Source: Centroberyx gerrardi
Taxonomy: Eukaryota; Chordata; Actinopteri; Beryciformes; Berycidae
Reading direction: 5' to 3'
Length of the DNA: 64,000 bases
Assembly: GCF_048128805.1 (NCBI RefSeq)
Contig: NC_136005.1
Coordinates: 18,316,260-18,380,259, forward strand
The notes below the pieces were generated by a model. The model searched no databases and was not told the origin of the DNA. It was given only the letters and a program-made list of their open reading frames with translations. Below, piece after piece: positions 1-14,757 of this stretch (its first letter is position 1; every line of letters begins with the position of its first letter). The position numbers and the translations under genes were made by a program.

Positions 1-1914
1 CTTGTTACTGTCATGTTTTTTTCCCCAACTGACAACCCACCCCTCATAATTTAGACTACGCAAATTTTCCAAATGGAAAAGCACGTTAAACTGAACTGAA
101 CTATTCTTTAATTGCAGTTAGATCACTTAGTATTGATAGTATTAGTATTGCTCAGTATTTGAGAGAATCCCTCATGGGTAGTTTAGGAATATTTCGAAAA
201 ATTAAGGCTGTCCAACCTCTTTTGTGACCTTTTTCGCTTTTGATTTTAGCATAATAATTACCCTTCCTTAGCCCTATTCCCTTTATGTTTTTTTATTTTT
301 TTTTTCTTATCATTCATGCTTTCACATCTTGAAATTAGTGTAGCTCACTGTAATCTGGTATTCGTCAGGCATCCATCTCCTCTCTTTGTCCAGAATGCTG
401 CAGCCAGACTCTATAAAAAAAAAAAAAAGGGACCATATTACTCCTGTTCTGGCATCTTTACACTGACTCCGTGTCTGTTACAGAGTCATCTCCAAAATCC
501 AATGCATTTGTCTTCAAAGCTTTGCATGGTGTAGCTCCTGAGTATACTGCTTAACTCCTGTCCCTGCACAATACTGCTAGGTCCCTCTGGTCCTCTAATC
601 AGGGGATTCTGGCAGTCCCAAGGTCCCAGTTAAGACTTATGGGTGATAGGGCTTTTGCTGTGGCAGCGCTGAGACCGTGGAATAGCCTTCCTCAACGCAG
701 ATCAGCTGAATCCGCTAAAATCTTTAGAACTTGTGTTAAAATCTGTTGTTATTCAATGGCCTTTCACTGCTTCTGACATGTTCTTTTATGCTCTATTGCT
801 CTACTTTTGTACTTTTAACCATGCCCTTATTTTCCTTAATGTCTTTTTTTGCTGTTTGTGTCCCATACTCTGGTCCTTTTTTCCGCTTTGTAACCCCCCC
901 CCCCTATTTTGTAAAGGCCTTCGGTACAAACTGTTTTTGTGTTTTAAATTGGACTCCTGACTGAGCCCTGGCACTGCCCCATCAATAACTTATCCTACTA
1001 AAACAAAACAGCAGCAAATTAGATTCTTACAGAGCATGACATAGATCATTAATGACTTTGCAAAATCAATGCACTGTTGAATATCACTTAAGTGGCCACA
1101 TTATAACTATTTTGCACGTAGAAATGCAATAATTTATAAATTGGCCACCAAATCCTTTCACAGCACAGCACTAATAATACCATATGATATGCCTTAGTTT
1201 TGGCCCGCTCCCCCTCTGCTACTGCCCGTCTCATTGTTGTCGTTCTCATTTTCTGGGGCTGCTGGCTGACAGCTTGTTTGCACATGAAACATCAGTTTAG
1301 AACATTATGCTGCATCCTATGTTGCAGTGTCTTTGTTTTTGTTTTGTTTTTCTGCACTTTTTCAGCTTACCCTTTTCTCTTTCTATACTCCATTATGTTT
1401 ACAATCTTTCAATCTTACAATCTTACTTTTAGAACTTGTGTTGACAAATTACATTGTAAAACAAACCTGGGCTTGACTAGTTCTAATCCCCCCTATCAGC
1501 CTTCAGGTGGATTTTGTTGTGTTTTTGGAGCGGGTGTGTCAGTAGTAGTGTGTATGTGTGTCACTGCCAGCCTGATGCATAGAAAAAAAGAGAAAGCGGG
1601 CACACGAAGCCTAGCACACAGACCTTCACCGGTCAGTTCACGCAGCATGTCAAGGTGGTCCATTTATAAAATTAGTACATCCTGACGCATCCAGCTGGCT
1701 CATACACTCCCTGGTCCACCGAGATTTCTCCTGGTTCTTCCAATTAGCCACCATGTGTATGTCCACTGGCAATGAATGGACGACCTACTTTGTGGTCACA
1801 TTGACAGACCACAGGATGATTTAATAGACTATATATGTGTGCATATAAACACACATTTTATGAGGTGGAGAGTGAGGTATGTGAATCGAATCATCGAATT
1901 TTCCTTTCTTACAG
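1..1914 (+). other. tmem131 intron (5' end of window)
   Basis: No exon is recognisable before the acceptor at 1911-1914. The stretch holds a decayed L2-like LINE 3' end (about 330-960) and otherwise AT-rich sequence. The open frame at 1200-1685 has no family resemblance. Confidence 0.6.
330..960 (+). mobile_element. L2/CR1-clade LINE, 3' fragment of reverse transcriptase ORF
   Basis: Translated with frame changes, this piece gives the signature C-terminal blocks of L2-type reverse transcriptases in order: VQNAAARL (about 386-410), a FKALHG-VAPEY block (about 510-545), then PRSQLRLMGDRAFAVAALRPWNSLP (about 620-695). A poly-A run at 415-428 and frame breaks show that it is dead. It lies inside a tmem131 intron in the sense direction. 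Confidence 0.7.
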
Positions 1915-4900
1915 GTTTACACCCGATTTCACCTCATCTCGAGTGATCCGCGAGCTGAAATTGGTGACGTGTGGAGGCTCTGAGTTTGTGTTTGTCCTGA
2001 ACGCCTCCTTGCCCTACCACATGTTGGCTGCATGTGCAGAGACCTTACCCAGACCCAGCTGGGAGCTGGAGCTCTACATCATTGTCTCTCTCATTATGAG
2101 GTTAGCATCGCTCTGTACAGTGGCGTAGCATTTGGACAGTGACACCTTTTTGACATTTTGGCCTTGTACTCTATCACCTTGGGTGGGAAATTTTGGGCAG
2201 CAGAGAGACCGTCCTTGCCTCCATGACAGCAAGCATCTTCCCTGATGAAGTGTGTCCTTGAGAAAGACATTAAATCACTACCAGATCCAGGGGCGCTGTT
2301 CTGTCGCTGACCCTGACCTCTGACCTCCCTGTGGAGGGAGGCAAGCAAAAAGAGAATTTAACCTCACTGACCAGAAAATGTAAATTAAAGAAACTGAAAT
2401 GTCTTTCCCAATTCTCAATATGCAACTTAGAAGATTTACGATCAGTGAAAATGTGCATTTTGACAGTTTTGGAGTATAGCTGAAATTTGCATTCAGTGGT
2501 TGAGAATGTCATTTCAGCCAAAGCAATACTGAATACTGACAATTATAAGCATAATGATTAATTCGTTCTGTTAATTATAAGTTCTAACTTGAACTTAATT
2601 TCCTTTTGAGAGAGCAGAGCCAATGTATCAAGAAGTGTTTGAACTCACAAAATGTCCACAAGCACTCAAACACTGTGCTCCTGTATCTTGTTAACACATC
2701 TTTTCAATCCAAGTAACAGTGTTGTATTTACATTCGCTTCTTTCTGTTTAGCTCCATGTTCCTGTTGGTGATTGCCACAGCATACCTGGAGGCTCAGGGC
2801 ATATGGGAGCCTTTCAAGAGACGTCTGTTTGTGGAATCCAACTCTACCTTGGAGACTGGGAGACCATTTGATCTCAGGGAAATAGTGCAAATTCACAGTG
2901 ATTCAAAGTAAGTCTAACATTGGGATCTGTGACTTACATCTGGGGCCAAATAATTTTGTAGCTGCTTTGAGGGGACCGAAATGTGTGTAGGTGTGTCTTG
3001 CTCTCAGACCATATGACATCATCAATATACAGTATGATATAATATGACTCTAATGGAGAATGGCCCATCTTATATTAAAGTAATTTGGTACCAATAGATT
3101 TGAGATTTGGGAGCTCCACAACATCGTCTGTCAACTTAAATTAATTCTGAAATACTCAAAATTTGTCATGTTCTTATATCCAGAAACATTTTTGTTGTGG
3201 GAGAACCTATAGGGAAAACTAGAGTAAACATACCACTATAGCATACCAGCATACCTCCATTTGGTCCTACAGCATACCGCTATCTAATGTAATGAATGTA
3301 ACTTGCATAAATCATTTTGCATCAATATTTTGTAATTGCATTGTCTGTCTCATATACTATCATTCATAGATACATTTACCTTTCCCTTAGTGTAGGAACA
3401 TTACTGAACAGTACTACTATGTATGAGCAGTAATAGGTCAGCTTTTGACTAATGCAAACTGAAACTGTGTTTTTAGATAAGAGAATAATGGCTAAAATAT
3501 TTTACCAATTTGTTTTAATTGTTTAAATGACCCTTACAAAAAGATTATTACTGGTGTAACCACTCACTGATTTTCTGGGAGCTGTGTTCTGAATGAGTTG
3601 AGTTATATGTTTATATGTTTATGTTTCTCACACCGTTCAGCTTGAATGATTACAGCGACTCGCATCAGAACTCGAGAGGACTGTATGGGCCCAGCAGTGG
3701 AGCGCCGCGGGTCGGAGGCCGACCGGCTAACGGCCGTACCGTATCGGAACCAGACAGCCAAGATAAGAGGCCCAGGCCAAGCTTTAGCCGCCCATCTATG
3801 CAAACTGCTTCCTCCCAGCTGGCCAAAGGAAGTACCACCTCAGGCCAAGAAGGCCCTCAGGCTGCATGCCAGCTAACCAATCGGAAGACTCGGAACGGCA
3901 AGCAACAGCAGGCAGCAGGCCTTCTGGACCTCCCGGGCCGAGGTTTAGCCGGGTCATCGTTGCCTCACAGAGTCCTCTGCCCTGAGGACGCAGAATATAC
4001 CAACCTGCTAGGGGCCATGGACAATGACCTTGACCGTCCAGAGTCACTTAGCGTGGAGGCTTCACAGGAGCAGAGCTCTCAATCTATACAAAACAAAGGT
4101 ATCCACATTTATTTTACCTGTGGCAAGTAAAGGGGTGTTGAGGGTCTGTTTTGAGTAGAATGGCAGAAGGCTTTTGTAATCATTCCCAAGTTTTGAAAGG
4201 AGTTGTGTACATTCTCTGTCTTGCCTGCAGTGTTGGAATCTAAAGGGAAGCTGCGGGGCAAAACAAAAGCCCAGAGGAAGAAGGAGGAGAAAGAGAAAAA
4301 GACAAAGGTAAAGACTCAGGGAGATGAGCTGAAAGATACTCTGGCCGACAACGATGACAGCTCCTCAACTACTACAGAGACCTCCAATCCAGATGTGGAG
4401 GCTAGCATCAAAGAGGTACACATACTCATGTGCTCAAGGCAAAACGATACAATAACTAGATACAGTCATCTTTGTGTGTACTTTGGGGCATGCCCATAGC
4501 TTAATAGGCAGAGACACATTCCATTTACAAACAGTATTGTTCAGTAACAAGCTCACATCCTGTTCTGTGCATCATTTCTCTTACCTGTCCCTCCAATTTT
4601 TCCTCACTCTCGACTGTATACTTTCTAATACTACAGAAATTACGTAAAAATAATCCTTTAAGTAGAGATTCTACCAACACGCTGTTGTAATGTCTTTTCC
4701 CATTCCCCCTGCCAGGAGCCAGTGAAAAAGAAAGGAAGGACAGTAACCACAGGAAAAGGGAAAGAGGAGACTTCAAATTTCCTAATAAAACCCAAAAACA
4801 AGAAACAAGGAACCATAAAGAAAGAGAACCAAGCAGAAAAATCCAGGTGTGTAAACGTCCTTGTAGGTGACAGCCATCAATTTCCTCTGTTATTTATCCT

Positions 4901-6775
4901 CTCTTGACATTGTATAAAATCTTTATTCTCAGTTCTCTTGAGCTGCCATATGTAACACCGCTGGAGAACAAACAACGCAAGAGCTTCACATCCAAAGCTC
5001 TTCACCCTCTTACCAACATCCCAAAGACAAGAACCCTGCAGAAACAGCGATGTGAGTTTCTTCAATTAAATTCTGTCACTTTGCCGTTTGCTTCAGTACA
5101 AGATTCATTGTTTTTGACATGTTTCTTTTTGCAGTGGCTGGGAAGCTTGAAGACGGGCGTCCTTCTCTGCTGGTGAAGTTGTTGTCCAGTGGCTCTGTCC
5201 CAGAGCTGGGCCACAGCAGCAGCTCAGAAGGCGAGAAGGAGTTTGCCTCTCCGGAATGGGATCTCCCTCTCCCCAAAATCAGCAACCGTAAGTCATGACC
5301 CGACACCATCCTGTCATTTCCAAAGCCTGTGTTTCGATCAGCCTCTTGAACGGCTGCCACTCTCCTGTTCTCTAAATGCGCAGAAGCAGATAGTCTTCAG
5401 CAGATCTCCATCCAGACGATGAATGCAGACCCCTTTCTGAAGAGATCCATCTCAGCCAGGACCTGCTCCCCGCCGCCGTCTTCCCCCAGCTTAGTGTCCC
5501 GAGGCACCTACAGCAGTGTACTCAACACTAACAGGTATCCACTTGCCAAAATTTGCAGAACAAAATGAACCAACAAAACACAGTATTTCAGTACACCATA
5601 TTGTCACAACACTGATAACTAATCAAGATGCTTGGTGCTCTCCTGACACTTTTCGTAGTGAGGGAAACTTGAAGAAGGCCCCAGGGAACAAGTTGTCTGT
5701 AGCCGCTTCACTCCCGGGCAAAAATGGGAATCCCACTTTTGCTGCTGTGGCTGCTGGTTATGACAGAAGCCCAGGTAAATATGTAATGGTGACCTAATAT
5801 TTGATCAATGTGTGTACACTAGCCATAAGATAGTTTTGTTTTGGGAAGATGCAAGTATGCACTCTGCTTTGTGTTCTTGTCAGGTGGCAATGGCCCAAGT
5901 AAAACCGATAACCAAGGCAAGACTCTTGCACACATGACATCAGTGGAGAGTGACAGCTCTGACAGGTAATTACAGCACTTGGAAAATCAGAAAATGACAA
6001 CATCAGAATACAATCCCCACTAAATATTTTTTAATTCTCCCACAGCTCTGGATTATGGAGTCCCATTGACACAGCCAATAGTCCAAACTTCAATTCTGCC
6101 AACTCCTTCTCTGCATTTGGACCCAACAATTCTTTCAATCTGACAGGAGGTAACCCATGTGGCTTACAGGCTGTTTAAGAAAGAACATAAGAATGAAGAA
6201 TGAAATACTGCATACTACATTATGGTTGACTAGCTGTATTCTTTGTAACAAGTATGTGTTTGTTTTAGTTTTTAGCGGTATGAATTTCCCAAAGTCCTCG
6301 GAGCCTCAGCAGAGCTGGCCCGAGTTCAATGCTGTGTCCTCCTCCATCTGGGACGTCCCAAACAGCGACTCTCTGCACTCCTGGCCCAGCAGCTCTGGCT
6401 CACCGACTGCCCCAACCGCAGTAAGATCCCTTATGTGCTGTTACTGCAGCTCTAACATACTCTTTCGATTCTTGATATCATTGTAAAGTCTTCTGTTCTC
6501 TTGTGTAGTCAATCTTGGGAAACTCTCGCAACCCGTGGTCCACGACGACTCCCTTCGGCAGCTCCATTTGGTCCACAAGTGGAGACTCTGCCTTACACTC
6601 CTTTGCTCCATCTACCAACTCCACAACTCTAACGGATCTGGTCAGCAGTCCAGCCCCAGCCCCACCAGCTCCCACTGAGATGAGTCGGACCTACAACCCT
6701 TGGAGCATGTGGCGCCCCACTCTGAGCAGGCGGAGCTCCGAGCCCTGGCCCAACTCCTCTGACAATGGCAACTGA
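1915..6775 (+). CDS. tmem131: TMEM131, C-terminal 752 residues (5' part outside window)
   Basis: Thirteen exons read as one frame: 1915-2100, 2752-2907, 3641-4098, 4231-4415, 4716-4846, 4933-5051, 5135-5287, 5384-5534, 5659-5774, 5884-5965, 6046-6149, 6269-6420, 6509-6775 (stop TGA 6773-6775). All junctions are AG/GT and the phases match. The first two exons carry the end of the lumenal part and the single membrane span ([20 protein letters not shown]), then the long cytosolic tail, which is rich in Ser, Asn and Lys. Tail blocks typical of vertebrate TMEM131 are present: the DELKDTLAD block, [34 protein letters not shown]-like and the final [10 protein letters not shown] with RRSSEPW. Known for the family: an ER/Golgi membrane protein whose lumenal PapD-like domains bind procollagen and whose tail recruits TRAPPC8 for collagen export. 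The PapD-like domains lie upstream of this window. The last exons fit TMEM131 better than its paralogue TMEM131L; that choice is from memory of the family. Confidence 0.9.
2170..2345 (+). mobile_element. Teleost SINE fragment (conserved central domain)
   Basis: Carries the block gtgtccttgagaaagacatt (2253-2272) followed by a ggggcgctgttctg-type block. This is the widely shared central domain of teleost tRNA-headed SINEs. No clear tRNA head is left. It lies in the intron between tmem131 exons 1915-2100 and 2752-2907. Confidence 0.5.
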
Positions 6776-7735
6776 ACAGCACATGACTTCACTTTACAAA
6801 AGCACGTCATGGGTTTGATGTACTTTGTACGCTAAAGCAAATCATTTTTTAATCAATGAATCCCAAGAGAAAGCAATGTTACATCAAGTGTAACACGTTT
6901 GGTAGCCCAGTGCTTTAGGTTACCAACCCCCTATTTAGTTCTCTGCTGCTTTTTATTCAGGGGGGCAGAAATGCAGACTTTATTTGGATTCATTTTAACA
7001 CATGCCCTTCAATTTAAAAATTTTGATAGCATGGCATGTTATGCCAGTGCAGACTTTTTGCTCAATTATAGAAAATCCCATTTGGTAATGCTGGATTTCT
7101 TGTGGAGGTTTGGTACAGCGGCACAGCTTCTCTAAAGTTCAGTGTTACTATGTTGGAATAGGCATCTTGTGTTCAGCCATGTGTCTTCTGTTTTGAGGAT
7201 CATTGCCATTTTCATTCTTCTTATTGGCCAAGCTGTATTATGAAAGTTGGTTACACAGGTCATTGCATCTTATCAATAATTATCTACCCTCTTCACTAGC
7301 GCAGATTCTCAACCATGTGCAATCATTATCCAAGAGTATGCAGGTTTTCATTCCAACACAACACTTTCACCCATCACTTCCCTTTTCTCTGGTTGAAGGT
7401 GTGCTATCAGTGAAATCAGTTGCTGTAGTGTTTGGTTGGAAAGAAAATCTGCATATTCTGTATGGCCTCAATAGCACCACTGAGAATTATTGCCCTCGGT
7501 TATCGTTTGGCAGCAGGGATCTTTCATACCCTGGTATTTGTTTTTCACAACACCAATGGCCATAAAAGTTTCATGAATGTTCATAATCCCCTTTTTAAAA
7601 TTGGGCTCTGCTCTAAATATGACAAAGCCCTCCGTTAGAATAAATTTTAATTGGTCAAGTGATCCAAGAATACTTAAGTTTGAGGTTTGTATTGTACATT
7701 GCCTCTGCAAACTGAAATAAAAGGCAGATAAAGCG
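6776..7735 (+). other. tmem131: tmem131 3'UTR
   Basis: Follows the stop codon with no further splice sites needed and runs to an AATAAA at 7716-7721. Open frames in it (for example 7203-7565) look like chance. Confidence 0.7.
7716..7721 (+). terminator. tmem131: Poly(A) signal of tmem131
   Basis: AATAAA, about 940 bases after the tmem131 stop. On the other strand, AATAAA candidates for the converging hydrolase gene lie at 7742-7747 and 7827-7832, so the two transcripts end almost on top of each other. Confidence 0.7.
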
Positions 7736-7903
7736 AATCATTTTATTGGGTTGGTTTTTTTTTCAGAAGTAATTGCTAGTTAATTCTACACATGTGAAAG
7801 AATGACTTGATTCAGGGTGGAACTTCTTTATTTTTCCTGACTGCAAGATGTTTAGACTTGACAGTATTAGACATAGTTATATTTTCCACCTAGGCACAAA
7901 ACA

Positions 7904-9773
7904 TTACTTGGCACAAGGTTGTTTGAGGGACTCCATGAGTAACCGACTGAACTTTGCAACATCACATTTATTCATGACAAATATACGGTGGCTCTTTTTC
8001 AGCTGATTTGTGCGGTCCAGTGCCATCATGCCGCGGCCGATTTCCCCCTGCAGCTCAACACGGACGGGACATTCAATGTTCTCCGTTACTACGCTGCCGT
8101 CGATGCAGGCTGCCATCGCGTAGGCGTCGTAAGAGACAAAGCCGGGTCCGAAGTACACATCCCTCTTATTCATCATGGCCGTCTTGGAGTAGGCCCAGCA
8201 TTTAGATGTTATCATCTTCATGAAACGGGCAGCAGGTGCGTCCTGATTGATCAGTTCTTCAAAGAACTCCTGTACAATCAAGATCAGGCAAAACCATTAT
8301 TAAAGTGTGGCCACAGAACTGTGCAGGTTTTTGTAATTAGGACTTCACAAGTAGACATCTTACCCATGTCAGTGAGTTTCTGCAAGAATATTCCCATGTT
8401 GCCAGGTGTGTCGGGCAGAGGAACTCTTCCAGCACAATATAGGCAGATTCTGGATCCATTACGAAGTTAAACTCTCCACATAAGGTCACATTCCCCTTTC
8501 CTGCAAAGAAAAAAACCATGTTATAAAGGCCTATACTTTCTCCCAGGCATATAAATGCTGTAATTCTACACTGGTATATTACCTTCCATGTTGCCACCCA
8601 TAATGAATAGATCTTTGAGCTTCTGAGGAAACTGTGGATCCAGTCTGACAGCCAGAGCGAGATTTGTGAGCGGGCCAAGAGCCACCAGGGAGACCTGTAA
8701 CAAGTAAGCACATGTCAGCACTACAACACAAGATGGCAGCCATACATCACACAGGATTTGGTTTACAAGTGATAAGTGACAACAGTGTTTGACCTGGTTC
8801 TGGTTTTCAGACACCAGTCTAATCATTGCGTTGACGGCATGCTCTCTCTGGATTTTCTCCCTCCACTGTGGGTCTCTGTCTTCAATCACATCCCCAAGTC
8901 CGTCGGTCCCAAAGTGGTCACTCAAGGGTTTATGGGCTCCAACAAGAGGACCAGCAGAGCCTTGAAACACTGGAATCTGAGGAAATGTGCCTCTGCTTAG
9001 TGCCGTTTTCAACAGCGTTTGTTGATAGACATGCAGTAGCCATGCATGAGATTATCATTAAAGGAGCCCTGGTTAGCAGGGTTGGGGTCAATTCATGAAT
9101 GGACTCATCAATTTGAATTCAACTGAGGAATTGGAATTTGAAAAAACCTACAGGAAACGGAATTGGAATTGAAATTTGATTTACAGGAATTTCAAGAACT
9201 TCCATTTTTTTTTTTTTTTCTTGCCACATATCTGCAATTAGTCTTATATTATCAGTACTAAATTGAATATGTTAAGGTACCTTTCAGTGCATAGCTCGTA
9301 ATACATTATGATTGAATGTATTTGATTTGTTTAACTGTCTTATTTGATTCATAATGTTTGACTTATAATCTTTAGCAAGTCAAGACTGGAATTCAATTCT
9401 GTTTCCTGTCATTGCAATTGCAATTCCAGGAATTAAATTAGAATTTACCATGCATTCAGTTCAGTTCATGAATGGCCCCAACCCTGCTGGTTAAAGAACA
9501 GAACCACTAAAGAGGAATATACCTTCTTCCCACGTTAAAGTGACAAACTGAAGTCAACAATTTACTTAAACACTGGTTCAGTAAACTTACTTGCTCGCGC
9601 TCACAGACGGAGAGCACCCTCAACACATTCTGACAGACATTCTCAACTGCTGCATTCCCAAAAACACAGGTAATACCCAGGATGTGAAGGTTAGGCGCTG
9701 CCAAGGCCATCATGATAGCCTGGGCATCATCTATGCCACAGTCTGCGTCGATAATCACCAGCTTCTTTGCCAT
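7904..9773 (-). CDS. Inosine/uridine-preferring nucleoside hydrolase family protein
   Basis: Five coding exons on the minus strand: 9591-9773, 8794-8976, 8583-8694, 8364-8500, 7904-8269 (stop TAA). They give 326 residues, the usual size for the family. The N-terminal metal/ribose motif DADCGIDDAQ (residues 9-18) is intact. GPLTNLALA, FIMGGN, an EFNFVMDPESA block and a C-terminal SYDAYAMA (Asp253) follow in the expected order. Family role: Ca-dependent hydrolysis of the N-glycosidic bond of nucleosides, giving base plus ribose; probably cytosolic, as I see no signal peptide. The residue before Asp253 is Tyr252, where protozoan IU-hydrolases have the His that protonates the base, so substrate range cannot be assumed. 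An upstream 5' exon (10315 to about 10376) offers a second in-frame ATG at 10356 that would add 16 residues. The ATG at 9773 has the better context (A at -3, G at +4). Mammals lack this enzyme. Confidence 0.9.
9077..9486. mobile_element. hAT-type MITE, 410 bp, with 8-bp target duplication
   Basis: The ends are inverted copies: CAGGGTTGGGGTCAATTC at the left and, read on the other strand, CAGGGTTGGGGCCATTCATG at the right. Flanks are ctggttag (9069-9076) and ctggttaa (9487-9494), an 8-bp target duplication with one mismatch, as hAT elements make. The interior is AT-rich and non-coding. It sits in the intron between hydrolase exons 9591-9773 and 8794-8976. Confidence 0.85.
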
Positions 9774-10314
9774 GGTCTTCTGTAAAATTCAAATTCCCAT
9801 GCACAGTCAAACTGATTCATGGAGCATTTCATAAGCTTTTTGGTTAAGGAAAAGCAATTTGCTCAGCTACAACTGGCAATGTTATACCAGTGCTGTTGTT
9901 ATTGTTCTTAATGTTTAGCAAGCCCCAAGTCACCTTATTGGACTTTGGCCTTGGCTTTTAGTGCCATAGAATTAAACAATCAACCATTACCCTAAAACAC
10001 TGAGCATATTGATTTGTGTGTATGCATGTGCAGTAATTTTGATTTCACAGTGAGGTTTAACTTACTGATCACGGAAGTAACGTTAAAACAAATCTGACAG
10101 TATGTATTCATTTGCAGTATATAAAACGCAGGGTTGTGTTGCTCATGTGACAGTGGGGTTTCATTCTTTATTTTAACATGGCATTCATTTTCGGAAAGCT
10201 GCCCAGTTGTTCCAGGAATGATATTGCTCTCAAGTACAAACTGTTGGAGGATCAAAGTGTATGTGCGGCGCAAGTGTGAAACGTAACAAAGTCAAATAGC
10301 ACCGTAGCTCTTAC

Positions 10315-10376
10315 CTCCAGTCCCAAAGTTAGTCTGGTTGAAGTTTCAAAAGCCATGGAAAATCGCTCCTGTGATT
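10315..10376 (-). other. 5' exon of the nucleoside hydrolase gene
   Basis: On the minus strand the donor GTAAGA follows GGACTGGAG at 10315. Splicing to the acceptor at 9780-9781 keeps a frame from an ATG at 10356 (MAFETSTRLTLGLEKT) into the main ORF. It may be coding or, if the ATG at 9773 is used, 5'UTR. The upstream boundary is a guess. Confidence 0.55.
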
Positions 10377-10640
10377 GGTTGGAATGTATGTGATTTTTTT
10401 TTTGGAGTACAAACCACGGGTAACGGGTACGAATAAAGTGAAAGACATTATTAAAATAATTGCAACATAACGTAATAAAATAAGATGCAGGTAAGTTAAA
10501 ATTAAGTTATTACCTAACGTCGTTATTTACTTTTATTAAGCGTTTTGTCCTACAAGCCAGCTTCAATTTTGTTTTTAGAAGAGGAATAAAAAACCAACAC
10601 CCCCGTTCGCAGAATGGTACAGTCTGCCAAACCTGTACAG
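10377..10640. promoter_or_regulatory. Divergent promoter region, hydrolase (-) / bivm (+)
   Basis: The two 5' ends face away from each other across about 260 bases with no repeat. No TATA box is evident. The role is inferred from arrangement only. Confidence 0.5.
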
Positions 10641-10786
10641 CGGAAGAAGATACGGGTCAGGACGTCGCTGAGGAATATCGTCCCCTTATATCCCGTTACA
10701 TCTACATTCAGTGATGTGCGACTAGCCTGAGATTTTGCTAACTCCCGTCCCTCCAGTCCCATTTGTTTCCCGAGACACTGCGCAAG
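10640..10786 (+). other. bivm: Probable bivm 5'UTR exon
   Basis: A good donor (cgcaag|gtatga) ends the stretch at 10786, and an acceptor with pyrimidine tract ends at 11256, just before the bivm start exon. The exon start is not defined by the sequence. The intron between (10787-11256) holds nothing else I recognise. Confidence 0.4.
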
Positions 10787-11327
10787 GTATGATAAACCAT
10801 GTTTACAGTGTAGCTAGGCGTGTTTACTGCTGCCACAACACAACATTGACCGTTGTTGATCTATGCGTGCCGCCGTCTCGACCACAACGACTTCACAGGT
10901 GATGTGTTAGTTGATACGCCAAAACCTCGCAGCTAAAAACAAGAAGTTAGAGCCTCCGCGGTGTTTACAATAAAGGTTTCTGTCACCGTTATGTTGATTT
11001 TGGTAGCTGAAAGGTAACGTTAGCTAGCTAACTTTACACGATGCTGTTCAGTTTCGTGGTTGCACACATTCTGCTGTAGGTTGAGATGATGACACTCAAT
11101 GTTATGATTTTCAAATGTGTTAAATCATGGTTGTTTTGTGACTAGCTGCACTGTGTGAGGTTATCTGAGTCCATAGTATTGGATCTCTAGCTCTGCTTTT
11201 TCACCTCCCTGCTCCCTCTATTGTCTTTCTAAAAATGCCTTCCCTTTCATCCTCAGACTAGACAGCCATCACTTCACCATCATCCACCTCAACTAATTCT
11301 CTCATCCATCTTCTGAGTGGCAGTTCA

Positions 11328-14333
<3,006 letters not shown>

Positions 14334-14476
14334 GACAGCCCACCGCTGCCGGGGGACATATTTATAAGTATTTAAACCAAAATAAGAGAGACTAGGTATT
14401 ACTACATGTTACAACCACACTACAAACTTCTATTTTCAGATCCTCCATAACACTAATCACATACATTTCTCTGGAT

Positions 14477-14736
14477 TTAAAGAGGAACTAAACCCCAAAC
14501 CCAAATTTGTGTAAAGCCTGACATCTAATGGTAAAAAGTGCGCTGCTGAAATTGCCACCTGCTATTGGCTGATCTTTGGTGTCAGGTGACATCACCACCC
14601 GTTGTAGTCTATAGAAGGTGACATCACCTGACACCAAAGATCAGCCAATAGCAGATGGCCATTTCAGTAGCATGCTTTTTACCTTCAGATGTCAGGCTTT
14701 ACACAGATTTAGATTTGGGCTTTAGTTGCTCTTTAA
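14477..14736. mobile_element. TTAA-flanked foldback MITE, two 120-bp arms
   Basis: The left arm 14477-14596 and right arm 14617-14736 are inverted copies at roughly 90% identity by eye, separated by a 20-base loop. TTAA stands at both outer ends (14477-14480, 14733-14736), the target duplication of piggyBac-type elements. The tips read AGAGGAACTAAACC on one side and AGAGCAACTAAAGC on the other. It is non-coding and in the 3'UTR of bivm, so the mRNA would form a long hairpin. Confidence 0.8.
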
Positions 14737-14757
14737 TTATTGGTATATCACAACTTC

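Noticed and set aside
1200..1685. 161-codon plus-strand frame
   Set aside because: Cys/Phe-rich translation of T-rich intron sequence, no homology and no splice link to tmem131.
7203..7565. 120-codon frame after tmem131
   Set aside because: Lies in the 3'UTR before the poly(A) signal and has no recognisable domain.
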